A stretch of 64,000 bases of DNA from Schaedlerella glycyrrhizinilytica_A (GTDB lineage: Bacteria > Bacillota > Clostridia > Lachnospirales > Lachnospiraceae): the NCBI RefSeq assembly GCF_042852765.1, contig NZ_AP031414.1; one strand, given 5' to 3'. Made by a program: the position numbers and the translations under genes. The notes below the pieces were generated by a model. It was not told the DNA's origin. It searched no databases and saw only the letters and a list, made by a program, of their open reading frames with translations. Below are positions 8,540 to 16,446 of the stretch, one piece after another (position 1 is the stretch's first letter; the number at the start of each line of letters is the position of its first letter).

Positions 8540-10325
8540 GCTTTCTCTCCTTTTCTCTCGGCAAATATGCCTCGAATGCCGACGGAATCGAATATTTCTT
8601 TTGGATCTCATCTTTTGCTGCAAAAATCATTTCTTCACTGCAGTTTTTTTCCAATTCGTCTACGACAACCTCATATCCGGTCATATGCCATTCCACATGA
8701 CTGAAAATATGCTTCGCCGTCCCCATTTTTTTGATACGCACCGGCATCAGCCCGATGGACGCGCTGTACGCGATCACCTCTTCAGCGGAAAGATGACCGT
8801 CCAAATTCGGCAGTTCATACAGACCTGCCAGCAATCCTTTTGCTGGACGTTTCCGGATCGCCACTGTTTCACTGTCCCGGAACAAAAGTACCGTCCGCTT
8901 TTCGATCCTGCGCGCTTTGGCTTTCTTTTTAACCGGAAGCTGCATCTGGATGCCCTGCGCTTTCGCCTTACAGAGATGGGAGAGCGGACACACATCACAT
9001 TTCGGCTCTCCGTTCGGCACACAGACGATCGCTCCCAGCTCGATCAGCCCCTGATTAAAATCCGATGCCGCATCCGGCGGGATCACCTCTTCGATCCGAT
9101 TCTCCATCTCGGCGCGGACACTTGCTTTCATAATATCCGCATCGCTTGCAAGAAGTCTCGAAACGACCCGGAGCACATTTCCGTCCACCGCCGGCTTCGG
9201 GATGCCGTATGCAAACGAACAGATCGCCCCGGCTGTGTAGTTTCCGATTCCGGACAACATCCGGATCTCCTCATAAGTTTCCGGAAATCTGCCGTCATAC
9301 AGATCGACGATCTGCTGCGCCGCTTTCTGCATATTCCGTACCCGGTTATAATAACCAAGTCCCTCCCACAGTTTCATCAGCCGGTCTTCTTTCGCTTCCG
9401 CAAGCGCCTGCACATCCGGCAGTTCCTGCAGAAATCTCGCATAATACGGCTTCACCGCTTCCACCCGTGTCTGCTGCAGCATGATTTCGGAAACCCATAC
9501 CCGATACGCGTCCGGATGATTCCGCCACGGCAGATCCCGATGATTTTCCCGATACCAGCAAACCAACGGATCCACTGCTTCTTTCAATAACGGACTTTCC
9601 AAAACGACCGGAATCTCCTCGTCCATCCGAATACTGTCTTTTTCCACCACACAGTCATAAGCCAGCACATGAACGCCCGCTTTTTTTGCCGCTTTTAACG
9701 CCTGACAAAACTCCGGATGTGTATCTATATTCGGCGTAAAATAGCGCACGCCTTTCATCTGGATCACGAAAACGACATACGCTTCGTATCCCTCTTTCAC
9801 CGCACGGCTCAGCTCCTCCAAATGTTTGACCGCCCGCTCGCTTGGCGCATCCGGAAACCGGGTCACGCCGTTTTCTTCCAGCGTCACACCCTTCACCTCA
9901 ATAAAAATCTTCCGAAGCGCCGTTTCGTTTTCCGGATCATTTTCGGAATCGTTTTCCGGATCGCCACCTGCTTCCACATACAGATCAAACCGGGAATTTC
10001 CGTAGGTTGTCTCCGGACGGATCTTTCGGATATCCGGAAACAAATGTCCCTCGCCAAGCCATTCTCTGACGACCTGATTCGGTATCTGGGAGTCCATATT
10101 GACAAGCCGGTCGCCCTTTTCCACGCAGATCAGATCCCACTTCGTCTTCCGTTTTGTATTCTGACTTTCCTGTACATAGATCACAGCGCCGGGCTTCAGC
10201 AGTTCCGCGCATCGTCCGGTGTTCTTCACATGGATCGTCTCTTTCTTTCCAGCCAGCTCTGCATAAGCAAGAAACCGGTTCGGGCGCTCTAAAAAAACGC
10301 CTTTTGAAATATGTTCATATCGCAT
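8532..10325 (-). CDS. SfsA-MutY fusion: SfsA nuclease-like domain plus A/G-specific adenine glycosylase
   Basis: Residues about 1-250 are SfsA-like: an OB-like N-terminus, the RFDLYVEAGG and FIEVKGVTLEE segments with acidic metal ligands, and APSERAVKHLEEL. Residues about 255-597 are MutY. They include WYRENHRDLPWR, EIMLQQTRVEAV, the HhH motif LSGIGNYTAGAI with the following catalytic Asp (PAVDGNVLRV), four Cys of the 4Fe-4S cluster (C-x6-C-x2-C-x5-C around VCVPNGEPKCDVCPLSHLC) and a C-terminal NUDIX-like domain. MutY removes A opposite 8-oxoG. SfsA proteins are proposed DNA/RNA nucleases. There is no stop or frameshift at the junction. Confidence 0.92.
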   Translation of the reverse strand: MRYEHISKGVFLERPNRFLAYAELAGKKETIHVKNTGRCAELLKPGAVIYVQESQNTKRKTKWDLICVEKGDRLVNMDSQIPNQVVREWLGEGHLFPDIRKIRPETTYGNSRFDLYVEAGGDPENDSENDPENETALRKIFIEVKGVTLEENGVTRFPDAPSERAVKHLEELSRAVKEGYEAYVVFVIQMKGVRYFTPNIDTHPEFCQALKAAKKAGVHVLAYDCVVEKDSIRMDEEIPVVLESPLLKEAVDPLVCWYRENHRDLPWRNHPDAYRVWVSEIMLQQTRVEAVKPYYARFLQELPDVQALAEAKEDRLMKLWEGLGYYNRVRNMQKAAQQIVDLYDGRFPETYEEIRMLSGIGNYTAGAICSFAYGIPKPAVDGNVLRVVSRLLASDADIMKASVRAEMENRIEEVIPPDAASDFNQGLIELGAIVCVPNGEPKCDVCPLSHLCKAKAQGIQMQLPVKKKAKARRIEKRTVLLFRDSETVAIRKRPAKGLLAGLYELPNLDGHLSAEEVIAYSASIGLMPVRIKKMGTAKHIFSHVEWHMTGYEVVVDELEKNCSEEMIFAAKDEIQKKYSIPSAFEAYLPREKERKHE

Positions 10326-10350
10326 TCATTCTACCCCATTGTAATAGCAA

Positions 10351-10382
10351 CGAAAAGACAGCCCTCCGTTTTGGAGAACTGC
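10351..10382 (-). terminator. Terminator of the amino-acid ABC operon
   Basis: On the minus strand, CAGTTCTCC pairs with GGAGGGCTG around an AAAAC loop, followed by TCTTTTC. Confidence 0.7.
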
Positions 10383-10419
10383 CTTTCCCATATAAAGGAC
10401 CGCTTCCGATCCGCAATGT

Positions 10420-11166
10420 TTACAAAATCTTCGACAAAAATTCTTTCAGTCGCTCGTCTTTCGGGTTTCCGAAAAATTCTTCCGGGCTTCCCTGCTCTCT
10501 GACTTCTCCGGATTCCATAAAGATCACGCGGGTTGCTACCTCTCTGGCAAATCCCATCTCGTGTGTCACGACAACCATCGTCATGCCGTCCCGCGCCAGT
10601 TCTTTCATCAGTTCCAGCACCTCGCCGACCATCTCCGGATCGAGCGCGGAAGTCGGCTCATCGAACAGCATCACTTCCGGATCCATCGCCAGCGCGCGCA
10701 CGATCGCGATCCGCTGTTTCTGTCCACCGGAAAGCTGGGACGGATACGCATTTGCCTTTGCCGCAAGTCCGACTTTTTCCAACAGTTCCATTGCCCGCGC
10801 TTCCGCTTCCTCTTTGCTCTTTTTCAGAACTTTGATCGGCGCAAGCGTGATGTTTTCCAGAATCGTCTTATGCGGGAACAGATTGAAATGCTGGAATACC
10901 ATGCCCATCTTCTGCCGATGCATATCGATGTTTGTTTCTTTGCTTGTAATATCGGTCCCCTCGAAGAAAATGCTTCCGCTTGACGGAACTTCCAACAAGT
11001 TCAGAGAACGTAAGAACGTCGATTTCCCGGATCCTGACGGACCGACGATCACGACAACTTCGCCCTTTCGGATTGTTTCGGAGACCCCATTCAAAGCGTG
11101 CAGTGAATTTCCGAATACTTTGTGCACGTCTTTTACTTCGATCAAAACATCACCATTAGTGATCAC
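10420..11166 (-). CDS. Polar amino-acid ABC transporter, ATP-binding protein
   Basis: A 248-residue ATPase of the GlnQ/ArtP type that powers import. It has Walker A GPSGSGKST, the Q-loop (VFQHFNLFPHKT), signature LSGGQKQR, Walker B VMLFDEPTSALDP and the switch His in VVVTHEMGFA. It is the third gene of a binding protein-permease-ATPase operon, and its first 11 nt overlap the end of the permease gene. Confidence 0.95.
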   Translation of the reverse strand: MITNGDVLIEVKDVHKVFGNSLHALNGVSETIRKGEVVVIVGPSGSGKSTFLRSLNLLEVPSSGSIFFEGTDITSKETNIDMHRQKMGMVFQHFNLFPHKTILENITLAPIKVLKKSKEEAEARAMELLEKVGLAAKANAYPSQLSGGQKQRIAIVRALAMDPEVMLFDEPTSALDPEMVGEVLELMKELARDGMTMVVVTHEMGFAREVATRVIFMESGEVREQGSPEEFFGNPKDERLKEFLSKIL

Positions 11167-11854
11167 TGTTTCTCAGCCTCCTCTCCAGCATATTAACAAG
11201 TTTCGTAAAGATCATAACCATTACAAGATAAATCACCGCAACAGCGATCAGCGGCATAAATGCATCGTATGTACGGCTTCTGATAATGTCTCCGCCCTTT
11301 GTCAGATCTTCCAGTGCGATGTAACCGGAAACAGACGTCTCTTTTAAAAGTACGATAAACTCGTTTCCGAGCGCCGGAAGCACATTTTTAAACGCCTGCG
11401 GCATGATAATATAGAACATCGTCTGCGCATAGTTAAAACCAAGGCTTCGTCCCGCCTCGAACTGTCCGTCGTCGATAGACATGATACCGGAACGGAAGAT
11501 CTCCGCCACATACGCTCCGGAGTTAAATCCAAACGCCATCACGGCAACGAGCGTTTTGTTGATGTCCACACTTCCGAAGATGATAAAGTAAATGATCAAA
11601 AGCTGGACGACAACCGGAGTTCCGCGGATCACCGTCAGATACACTTTGCAGATCAGATTCAGAATCTTCAGCTTGCCAGTTTTATCATAGGTCGAACGAA
11701 CGATCGCTACAAGGAAACCGAGAACCACACCGATGATCAATGCAAAAAATGTGATCGTCAGCGTTACTTTCAGACCGTTCACAAGATATTTCCAACGGTC
11801 ATCCGCTATAAAATTAAGATAAAACCTCTCCTGAAATGATTGTAACATGCTCAA
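11156..11854 (-). CDS. Polar amino-acid ABC transporter, permease
   Basis: Inner-membrane permease (232 residues, about five membrane segments) of the HisM/GlnP family. The EAA-type loop that contacts the ATPase is seen at about residues 145-160 (EAGRSLGFNYAQTMFYIIMPQAF). The N-terminal amphipathic stretch and LKVTLTITFFALIIG are typical. One permease type would form a homodimer. It follows the binding-protein gene by 12 nt. Confidence 0.94.
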   Translation of the reverse strand: MSMLQSFQERFYLNFIADDRWKYLVNGLKVTLTITFFALIIGVVLGFLVAIVRSTYDKTGKLKILNLICKVYLTVIRGTPVVVQLLIIYFIIFGSVDINKTLVAVMAFGFNSGAYVAEIFRSGIMSIDDGQFEAGRSLGFNYAQTMFYIIMPQAFKNVLPALGNEFIVLLKETSVSGYIALEDLTKGGDIIRSRTYDAFMPLIAVAVIYLVMVMIFTKLVNMLERRLRNSDH

Positions 11855-11866
11855 TATCCTCTTTCA

Positions 11867-12637
11867 TTATTCTGCGTCTGCAGAAATGTATTTTCCAATG
11901 ATCTCGTCAAGTTTTCCGGACTCTTTTAAGTTTGCCAGCGCTTCGTTCAGCTTCTTTGTCAGTTCTTCGTTGTCTTTTGCAACGGCAAGCGCATAATCTT
12001 CTTCTGTAAATGCTTCGTCAAGGATCTTCAGACCCTCTGCATCCGCAACAAATTCTTTTGCCGGCTCGCTGTCGATCACGACCGCATCGATCTTGCCCTG
12101 AGACAATGCCTGAACAGCCTCGAATCCTTTTTTGTAACGCTCTACTGTGGAATCTTCCACATCTCCTGCATAAATATCACCTGTTGTTCCAAGCTGGACA
12201 CCGATGGATTTTCCAACCAGATCGTCCGGTCCTGCAATCTCGCTGTCCTCTGTTACGATGATCACCTGTGTCGCATGTGCGTAAGTATCTGTAAAGTCAA
12301 CGTTTGCAAGACGCTCTTCTGTGATCGTCAGACCTGCTGCCCCGAAATCTGCTTTTCCGCTGGAAATCGCCGGGATCACGGAATCAAAGTCCATATCTTC
12401 CACTTTTACTTCCACACCAAGCTCTTCTCCGATCGCATTTGCAATGTCGATATCGATACCGACGATCTCTTCTCCCTCACGATATTCATACGGCGGGAAT
12501 TCTGCGTTTGTCGCCATGACAAGTGTTTCCTTCTCTGCTGCGTCTCCGCCATCTTCACTCTTTCCGTCTGAACCGCAGGCTGCCATGGAAAATGCGCAGG
12601 CTGCAACCAATAATACGCTCAATACTTTCTTTTTCAT
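11867..12637 (-). CDS. Extracellular solute-binding protein, family 3 (polar amino acid)
   Basis: A 256-residue lipoprotein with signal peptide and lipobox (SMAAC, Cys about 21). The mature domain starts TLVMATNAEFPPYEYREGEEIVGIDIDIA, which is the classic family 3 signature. Typical ligand-site residues follow (GLTITEERLANVDFTDTY). GGAGG lies 9 nt before the ATG. Two ArgR-like boxes in the leader make arginine, ornithine or lysine a reasonable ligand guess, but cystine or glutamine is not excluded. Confidence 0.94.
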   Translation of the reverse strand: MKKKVLSVLLVAACAFSMAACGSDGKSEDGGDAAEKETLVMATNAEFPPYEYREGEEIVGIDIDIANAIGEELGVEVKVEDMDFDSVIPAISSGKADFGAAGLTITEERLANVDFTDTYAHATQVIIVTEDSEIAGPDDLVGKSIGVQLGTTGDIYAGDVEDSTVERYKKGFEAVQALSQGKIDAVVIDSEPAKEFVADAEGLKILDEAFTEEDYALAVAKDNEELTKKLNEALANLKESGKLDEIIGKYISADAE

Positions 12638-12651
12638 CTTTCATTCCTCCA

Positions 12652-12685
12652 CATATTTATTCATAATTATTTGTATGTTTATGCA
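12652..12685 (-). promoter_or_regulatory. Putative tandem ArgR boxes in the amino-acid transporter leader
   Basis: On the minus strand, ATGAATAAATATG (12652-12664) matches the Firmicute ArgR half-operator pattern with one difference, and TGCATAAACATACAA (12671-12685) is a weaker copy. Both sit downstream of the likely -10 box, where repressor binding would block transcription. Confidence 0.4.
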
Positions 12686-12697
12686 CACTATCTTTAT

Positions 12698-12725
12698 ATT
12701 CTAACACTTTTTTCCGAAAAAACAA
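12698..12725 (-). promoter_or_regulatory. Promoter of the amino-acid ABC operon
   Basis: TTGTTT, 16-nt spacer and TAGAAT on the minus strand. The -35 region overlaps the T tract of the upstream uppP terminator. Confidence 0.45.
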
Positions 12726-12761
12726 GTGCATATTCCATTTTTTTATAAAAAGAATATGCAC
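12716..12761 (-). terminator. Terminator of the HAD-uppP transcript
   Basis: Perfect 10-bp stem GTGCATATTC/GAATATGCAC with an A/T-rich loop, followed on the minus strand by TTGTTTTTT. Confidence 0.75.
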
Positions 12762-12768
12762 TCACTTT

Positions 12769-12815
12769 AATGTCCGTGTGCAAGAGGCAATCCACCCCTT
12801 TGTACACTGACGTTA
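12769..12815. repeat. Palindromic repeat, family P, degenerate copy
   Basis: A left arm (TGTCCGTGTGCAAGAGG) and a right arm (CCCCTTTGTACACTGACG) are inverted relative to each other, as in the better copies at 19353 and 46733. It lies between uppP and its terminator. Confidence 0.6.
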
Positions 12816-12841
12816 CTTACATCATTTCCGCCGCCTGCCGC

Positions 12842-13669
12842 TTATGCCATCAACGCGGTAACGCCAAAATACAAAAGCACGATCACACCAAGCACGATCC
12901 GGTAATATCCAAATACTTTAAAGTCATGGTTTTTGATATATTTCATCAGGAATTTGATCGCGAACACCGATACACCGAATGAAACTGCGCATCCGAGCAG
13001 CAGCATGAAAAATTCCTGCCCGGTAAATGCAAAGCCGAACTTCAGCATTTTCAAAAAGCTCCATCCGAACATGACCGGGATCGCAAGGAAGAATGTAAAT
13101 TCCGCCGCCACGCTTCTGGATGCCCCGATCAGGAGTCCACCGAGGATCGTCGCGCCGGAACGTGAAGTTCCCGGGATCATCGCAAGCACCTGAAAGCCTC
13201 CGATCGCAAGGATCATCGGGATCGTCAGCTGAGAAAGCTTCGACGCTTTCGGAGGTACGCCCTCATGTTTCTTTTCCACAACGATAAATAAGATGCCATA
13301 GATGATCAGCATCGCCGCAACCACATACGCGTTCATAAAATGCTCATCCACATAATCGTCGAACAATAATCCGAATACCATAGCCGGGATCGTTGCGATC
13401 ACTACTTTGACCCAAAGCTGAATGGTCATCAATTTCTGCTTCTCCGTTTTCTTCGGCGAGAACGGATTCAACTTGTGGAAATACAGTAAGATCACGGCCA
13501 AGATCGCGCCGAACTGGATCACGACATTGAACATTTCCACAAATGCATCACTTAATTCCAGATGAACGAACTCTTCCACCAGGATCAGATGTCCCGTACT
13601 GCTGATCGGAAGCCATTCCGTGATGCCCTCCACGATTCCCAAGAAAATTATTTTTAACGCTTCTAACAT
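12842..13669 (-). CDS. uppP: Undecaprenyl-diphosphatase
   Basis: Membrane enzyme (275 residues, about eight segments) that removes a phosphate from undecaprenyl diphosphate to recycle the peptidoglycan carrier; some members give bacitracin tolerance. Visible motifs are the conserved Glu run (EGITEWLPISSTGHLIL) near the start and PGTSRSGATILGG in the middle. I start it at MLEALKIIF because AGGAGGAGAA lies just upstream. An open frame seven codons longer has no site. It is 32 nt behind the HAD gene, in the same transcript. Confidence 0.95.
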   Translation of the reverse strand: MLEALKIIFLGIVEGITEWLPISSTGHLILVEEFVHLELSDAFVEMFNVVIQFGAILAVILLYFHKLNPFSPKKTEKQKLMTIQLWVKVVIATIPAMVFGLLFDDYVDEHFMNAYVVAAMLIIYGILFIVVEKKHEGVPPKASKLSQLTIPMILAIGGFQVLAMIPGTSRSGATILGGLLIGASRSVAAEFTFFLAIPVMFGWSFLKMLKFGFAFTGQEFFMLLLGCAVSFGVSVFAIKFLMKYIKNHDFKVFGYYRIVLGVIVLLYFGVTALMA

Positions 13670-13701
13670 TCTTCTCCTCCTATTTTTCAACTGTCTGTGC
13701 T

Positions 13702-14559
13702 TTACTGCACAGTTTCCCCGAGCACAAACCGGGCGATCGCCTTTGCGACACCGTCCTCATCGTTGCTCCCTGTCACATAATCTGCGACTGCTTTCACTTC
13801 CTCGTCCGCATTCTGCATCGCAACGCCGAATCCGACTTCCCGAAGCATCGCAATGTCATTGTCTCCGTCTCCGAACGCCATGATCTCCTCTCTTGAAATA
13901 CCGAGGATCTCGCCTAATTCCAGAAGTCCTTTTCCTTTGTTGACTCCTGCCGCATTGATCTCAATATTATATTTCAGCGAGCCGACCAGTTCAAGACTGT
14001 CAAACTGCTTCAATTCCTGCCATGCCTGCTCCCGCTCTTTCATATCCGCAAACAATCCCTGCACTTTATCCATTGCCCGGTTTTCCTGCGCTATGATCTC
14101 ATCCAATTCGGAAACACAGATCCTGCTTTTTCTTACATATTCCTGCATATGCGGACTGTGATGGTAACGTTGGACTTCCTCCAGTTTGTCTGCTTCCGCA
14201 TACCCCTGTCCGTCAAAATATACCTCTTGTAATGTATCATATTTTCTGAGGATTTCCAATGCTTTTTTCGCATCCTCCAGCGGGAGCAGATGTTCGGTAA
14301 GCACGCCCTTTTCCTCCGTGTCTTTCATTTTCTCCCGGTCTATGATCCTCGCGCCGTTGGATGTCAGGGCGTAGCGCATCCCCGGAAATTCTCTTAATTC
14401 TTCCGGGATCCCCGTATAAGGTCTTCCGGTCGCGGTCAGTATCGTCACACCGCTTTCGATCGCACGCGTGAGAATCTCTTTTGTATACTCCGTCAACTCT
14501 TTCTTCGTATTCAATAAAGTCCCGTCGAGATCGAGACCGATCATTTTTATCCTGCGCAT
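13702..14559 (-). CDS. HAD-superfamily Cof-type phosphatase
   Basis: A 285-residue cytoplasmic phosphatase of the Cof/YidA type. Motif I is GLDLDGTLLN, with the Asp nucleophile and Asp acid. Motif II is LTATGRP. Lys of motif III lies in NKGKGL, and motif IV is AFGDGDNDIAML. The long C2 cap between motifs II and III is complete. The start chosen has GGAAAGG upstream. The frame remains open for 91 more codons but without any family similarity. Substrates of this group are usually sugar phosphates or flavin nucleotides. It is transcribed divergently from the wall hydrolase. Confidence 0.9.
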   Translation of the reverse strand: MRRIKMIGLDLDGTLLNTKKELTEYTKEILTRAIESGVTILTATGRPYTGIPEELREFPGMRYALTSNGARIIDREKMKDTEEKGVLTEHLLPLEDAKKALEILRKYDTLQEVYFDGQGYAEADKLEEVQRYHHSPHMQEYVRKSRICVSELDEIIAQENRAMDKVQGLFADMKEREQAWQELKQFDSLELVGSLKYNIEINAAGVNKGKGLLELGEILGISREEIMAFGDGDNDIAMLREVGFGVAMQNADEEVKAVADYVTGSNDEDGVAKAIARFVLGETVQ

Positions 14560-14651
14560 TTCTATAAATCCTTTCCTTATATATGTCTGTTCTCCTATCT
14601 TTTTCACGTCGTTTTGCAAAGAGATGCATATCCGCTCTTTCTCTCCTGTAT

Positions 14652-14670
14652 CCCCTTTTGTACACCGACG
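14652..14670 (+). repeat. Palindromic repeat, family P, single half-site
   Basis: CCCCTTTTGTACACCGACG matches the right arm of the family. No left arm is visible. It lies in the 5' leader of the HAD gene. Confidence 0.55.
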
Positions 14671-14680
14671 TTTTCGATAT

Positions 14681-14722
14681 ATTTTAACAAAATTTGCGTA
14701 ATAACGCAATTTATAGTATAAT
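14681..14722. promoter_or_regulatory. Symmetric divergent promoter with palindromic -35 region
   Basis: The palindrome TTGCGTAATAACGCAA (14694-14709) supplies a TTGCGT -35 box on each strand. On the plus strand TATAAT follows after 17 nt (14717-14722) toward the wall hydrolase. On the minus strand TAAAAT follows after 17 nt (14681-14686) toward the HAD gene. The two -10 boxes are exactly equidistant from the centre. Confidence 0.7.
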
Positions 14723-14858
14723 GTCGTAGCAAATCTTTTTAATCGATGCCGCCGTTCCCAAATAACAGGAACGTTTCTCCTGATACCGGGACGGTGCTTA
14801 TACCAAAAAGTGTCGGACACAACGTCTGACACGCTACAAAAGAAAGGAATCTGACTCT

Positions 14859-16076
14859 ATGAACACATATTTCAAGCGCAGTTTTATCGCCGGAACCGCT
14901 GCCCTTTGTACATTGACAGCCGCACTTCCTACGCTTCCGACCTATGCGGAAGACATTGCTACGCTGGAAAGCAAAACAGCGGCACTGCAGGCGCAGCTAA
15001 GCGGACTCAATCAGGAAATGGTCAGCATCAGCGATCAGATCACCACCACTCAGATGCAGGTAGAGATCACCAACGGAGAAATCCTCCGTACACAGGAAGC
15101 GCTCGCAACCGCACAGGCAGACGAAGCAAAACAATACGAAGATATGAAAACCCGTATCAAGTATATGTACGAAACCGGAAATGCAACACTTCTGGAAATG
15201 CTTTTCTCTGCGGAAACGATGACTGATTTTCTGAACAAAGCAGATTTTATCCAGAATATCAGCAGTTATGACCGAGAAATGCTGGAAGAACTTCAGGCGC
15301 TTCAGGAAGAGATCGCCATGGAGGAAGCGACGCTGATCGATCAGCAGACTTCCCTGACCGAACTTCAGACAACACTGGAGGGACGCCAGGCAGCGCTGCA
15401 GGCAACTGCCGCAGCTACCTCCACGGATCTTGCTTCTTTCTCCGCACAGCTTACCCAGCTCCGCGCAGAGGAAGCGCAGCTTGCCGCACAGAAAGCCGCG
15501 GCGGAAGCCGAAAAGCAGAATGCGGCTCAGAATAATGGGTCTTCCAATAAACCAAATTCCGACAAACCGGACGAAAATCACTCCGATAACAGTTCCGGCA
15601 GCGACAATTCCGGAACCGCCGCACCGGATCCGGCTCCTCCGGCAGAACCATCCGTTCCGGAGAGCGGTGGCAATTCCAGCGGCGATGACACTGTGATCCA
15701 AGGCGGAGGGACTCCGAATGTTTCATCCAGCGAACTGGACGTGTTTGCCGCGATCCTGCAGTGTGAAGCTTATCAGGATTATGACTCCATGCTTGCCGTG
15801 GCAACCGTGATCATGAACCGTGTATACAGCCCGCTGTTCCCGAATACGATCACCGAAGTGATCTATGCGCCGGGACAGTTTGAACCGACCTGGAGCGGAC
15901 GACTGGACACCGTTCTCGCGCAGGGACCGACCGCCTTGTCTTATCAGGTTGCCCAAGACGCGATCAACGGCGCGCGGCTTGCTTCCGTTGCCGACTGTTA
16001 CTATTTCCTTTATGCCGGCGCGACCGACCGACCGGGCGTTAATGTAGGAAATAATTTATTCTTTGTAAGCTGGTAG
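14859..16076 (+). CDS. Secreted cell-wall hydrolase: PcsB-like coiled coil plus SleB-type hydrolase
   Basis: A 405-residue exported protein. The signal peptide ends near TYAED (about 31). Residues about 33-225 are a long coiled coil of the PcsB type (LESKTAALQAQLSGLNQEM onward), which in relatives is controlled by the FtsEX complex. A Ser/Pro/Asn/Asp-rich linker spans about 225-285. The C-terminal domain (about 288-405) resembles SleB/CwlJ hydrolase_2, with the conserved Glu in LQCEAY and the LAVATVIMNRV segment. SleB enzymes are lytic transglycosylases acting on peptidoglycan. The leader of about 130 nt contains hairpins, including GTGTCGGAC/GTCTGACAC just before the ribosome site. Confidence 0.88.
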   Translation: MNTYFKRSFIAGTAALCTLTAALPTLPTYAEDIATLESKTAALQAQLSGLNQEMVSISDQITTTQMQVEITNGEILRTQEALATAQADEAKQYEDMKTRIKYMYETGNATLLEMLFSAETMTDFLNKADFIQNISSYDREMLEELQALQEEIAMEEATLIDQQTSLTELQTTLEGRQAALQATAAATSTDLASFSAQLTQLRAEEAQLAAQKAAAEAEKQNAAQNNGSSNKPNSDKPDENHSDNSSGSDNSGTAAPDPAPPAEPSVPESGGNSSGDDTVIQGGGTPNVSSSELDVFAAILQCEAYQDYDSMLAVATVIMNRVYSPLFPNTITEVIYAPGQFEPTWSGRLDTVLAQGPTALSYQVAQDAINGARLASVADCYYFLYAGATDRPGVNVGNNLFFVSW

Positions 16077-16082
16077 GATAAA

Positions 16083-16137
16083 AACACCTGACCGGACAGA
16101 GGAAATTGAAACCATCTGTCTGGGCAGGTGTTTTTCT
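16083..16137 (+). terminator. Terminator of the wall hydrolase gene
   Basis: AACACCTG and ACAGA arms pair with TCTGT and CAGGTGTT, followed by TTTTT. Confidence 0.75.
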
Positions 16138-16164
16138 GTTAATATACGTGCTACCTTAGATTCC

Positions 16165-16446
16165 TTATTCCGCCAGTTCCAGAAATGTATCCGTTCCGGA
16201 TTCATAATACGGCGCCATCCCCGGGATATGTTTTGCAAAGGACTCTCCCTGCATATGTGCAAGAAAATCTTCTTTTGCATCCCATTTCGATACGAATACG
16301 ACGCGGTTCTCCACTCCCGGATCCACATATACGTTCATCTCATGACATCCTTTATCGTTTGCACCGTCCGCGGCGAATGCTTTCGCAAGCGGAAGATAGG
16401 CGTCCCGGTCTTTTACTCTGTTATCTGTGATCACCAATACCATCAT
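16165..16446 (-). CDS. Small antibiotic biosynthesis monooxygenase (ABM)-fold protein
   Basis: A 93-residue single-domain protein with the dimeric alpha-beta barrel pattern of the ABM family (VITDNRVKDRDAYLPLAKAF, EMNVYVDPGVENRVVFVSKW, then HMQGESFAKHIP). Such proteins act as quinone- or haem-related monooxygenases or as binding partners, and function is rarely predictable. Its ATG overlaps the stop of the flavoprotein gene (TAATG), so the two products are made together. A redox partnership with the flavoprotein is a reasonable inference. Confidence 0.8.
   Translation of the reverse strand: MMVLVITDNRVKDRDAYLPLAKAFAADGANDKGCHEMNVYVDPGVENRVVFVSKWDAKEDFLAHMQGESFAKHIPGMAPYYESGTDTFLELAE

Noticed and set aside
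8391..9590. Long plus-strand frame (399 codons) opposite sfsA-mutY and tetR, and similar long frames opposite other genes (39593-41365, 10154-11347, 23940-25412)
   Set aside because: Composition is shadow-like (His/Arg/Phe-rich), there is no family similarity or ribosome site, and the opposite strand carries clear genes.
14729..14858. c-di-AMP (ydaO) riboswitch before the wall hydrolase
   Set aside because: The context fits, but the conserved ydaO core segments are not found. It is kept only as an unassigned structured leader.
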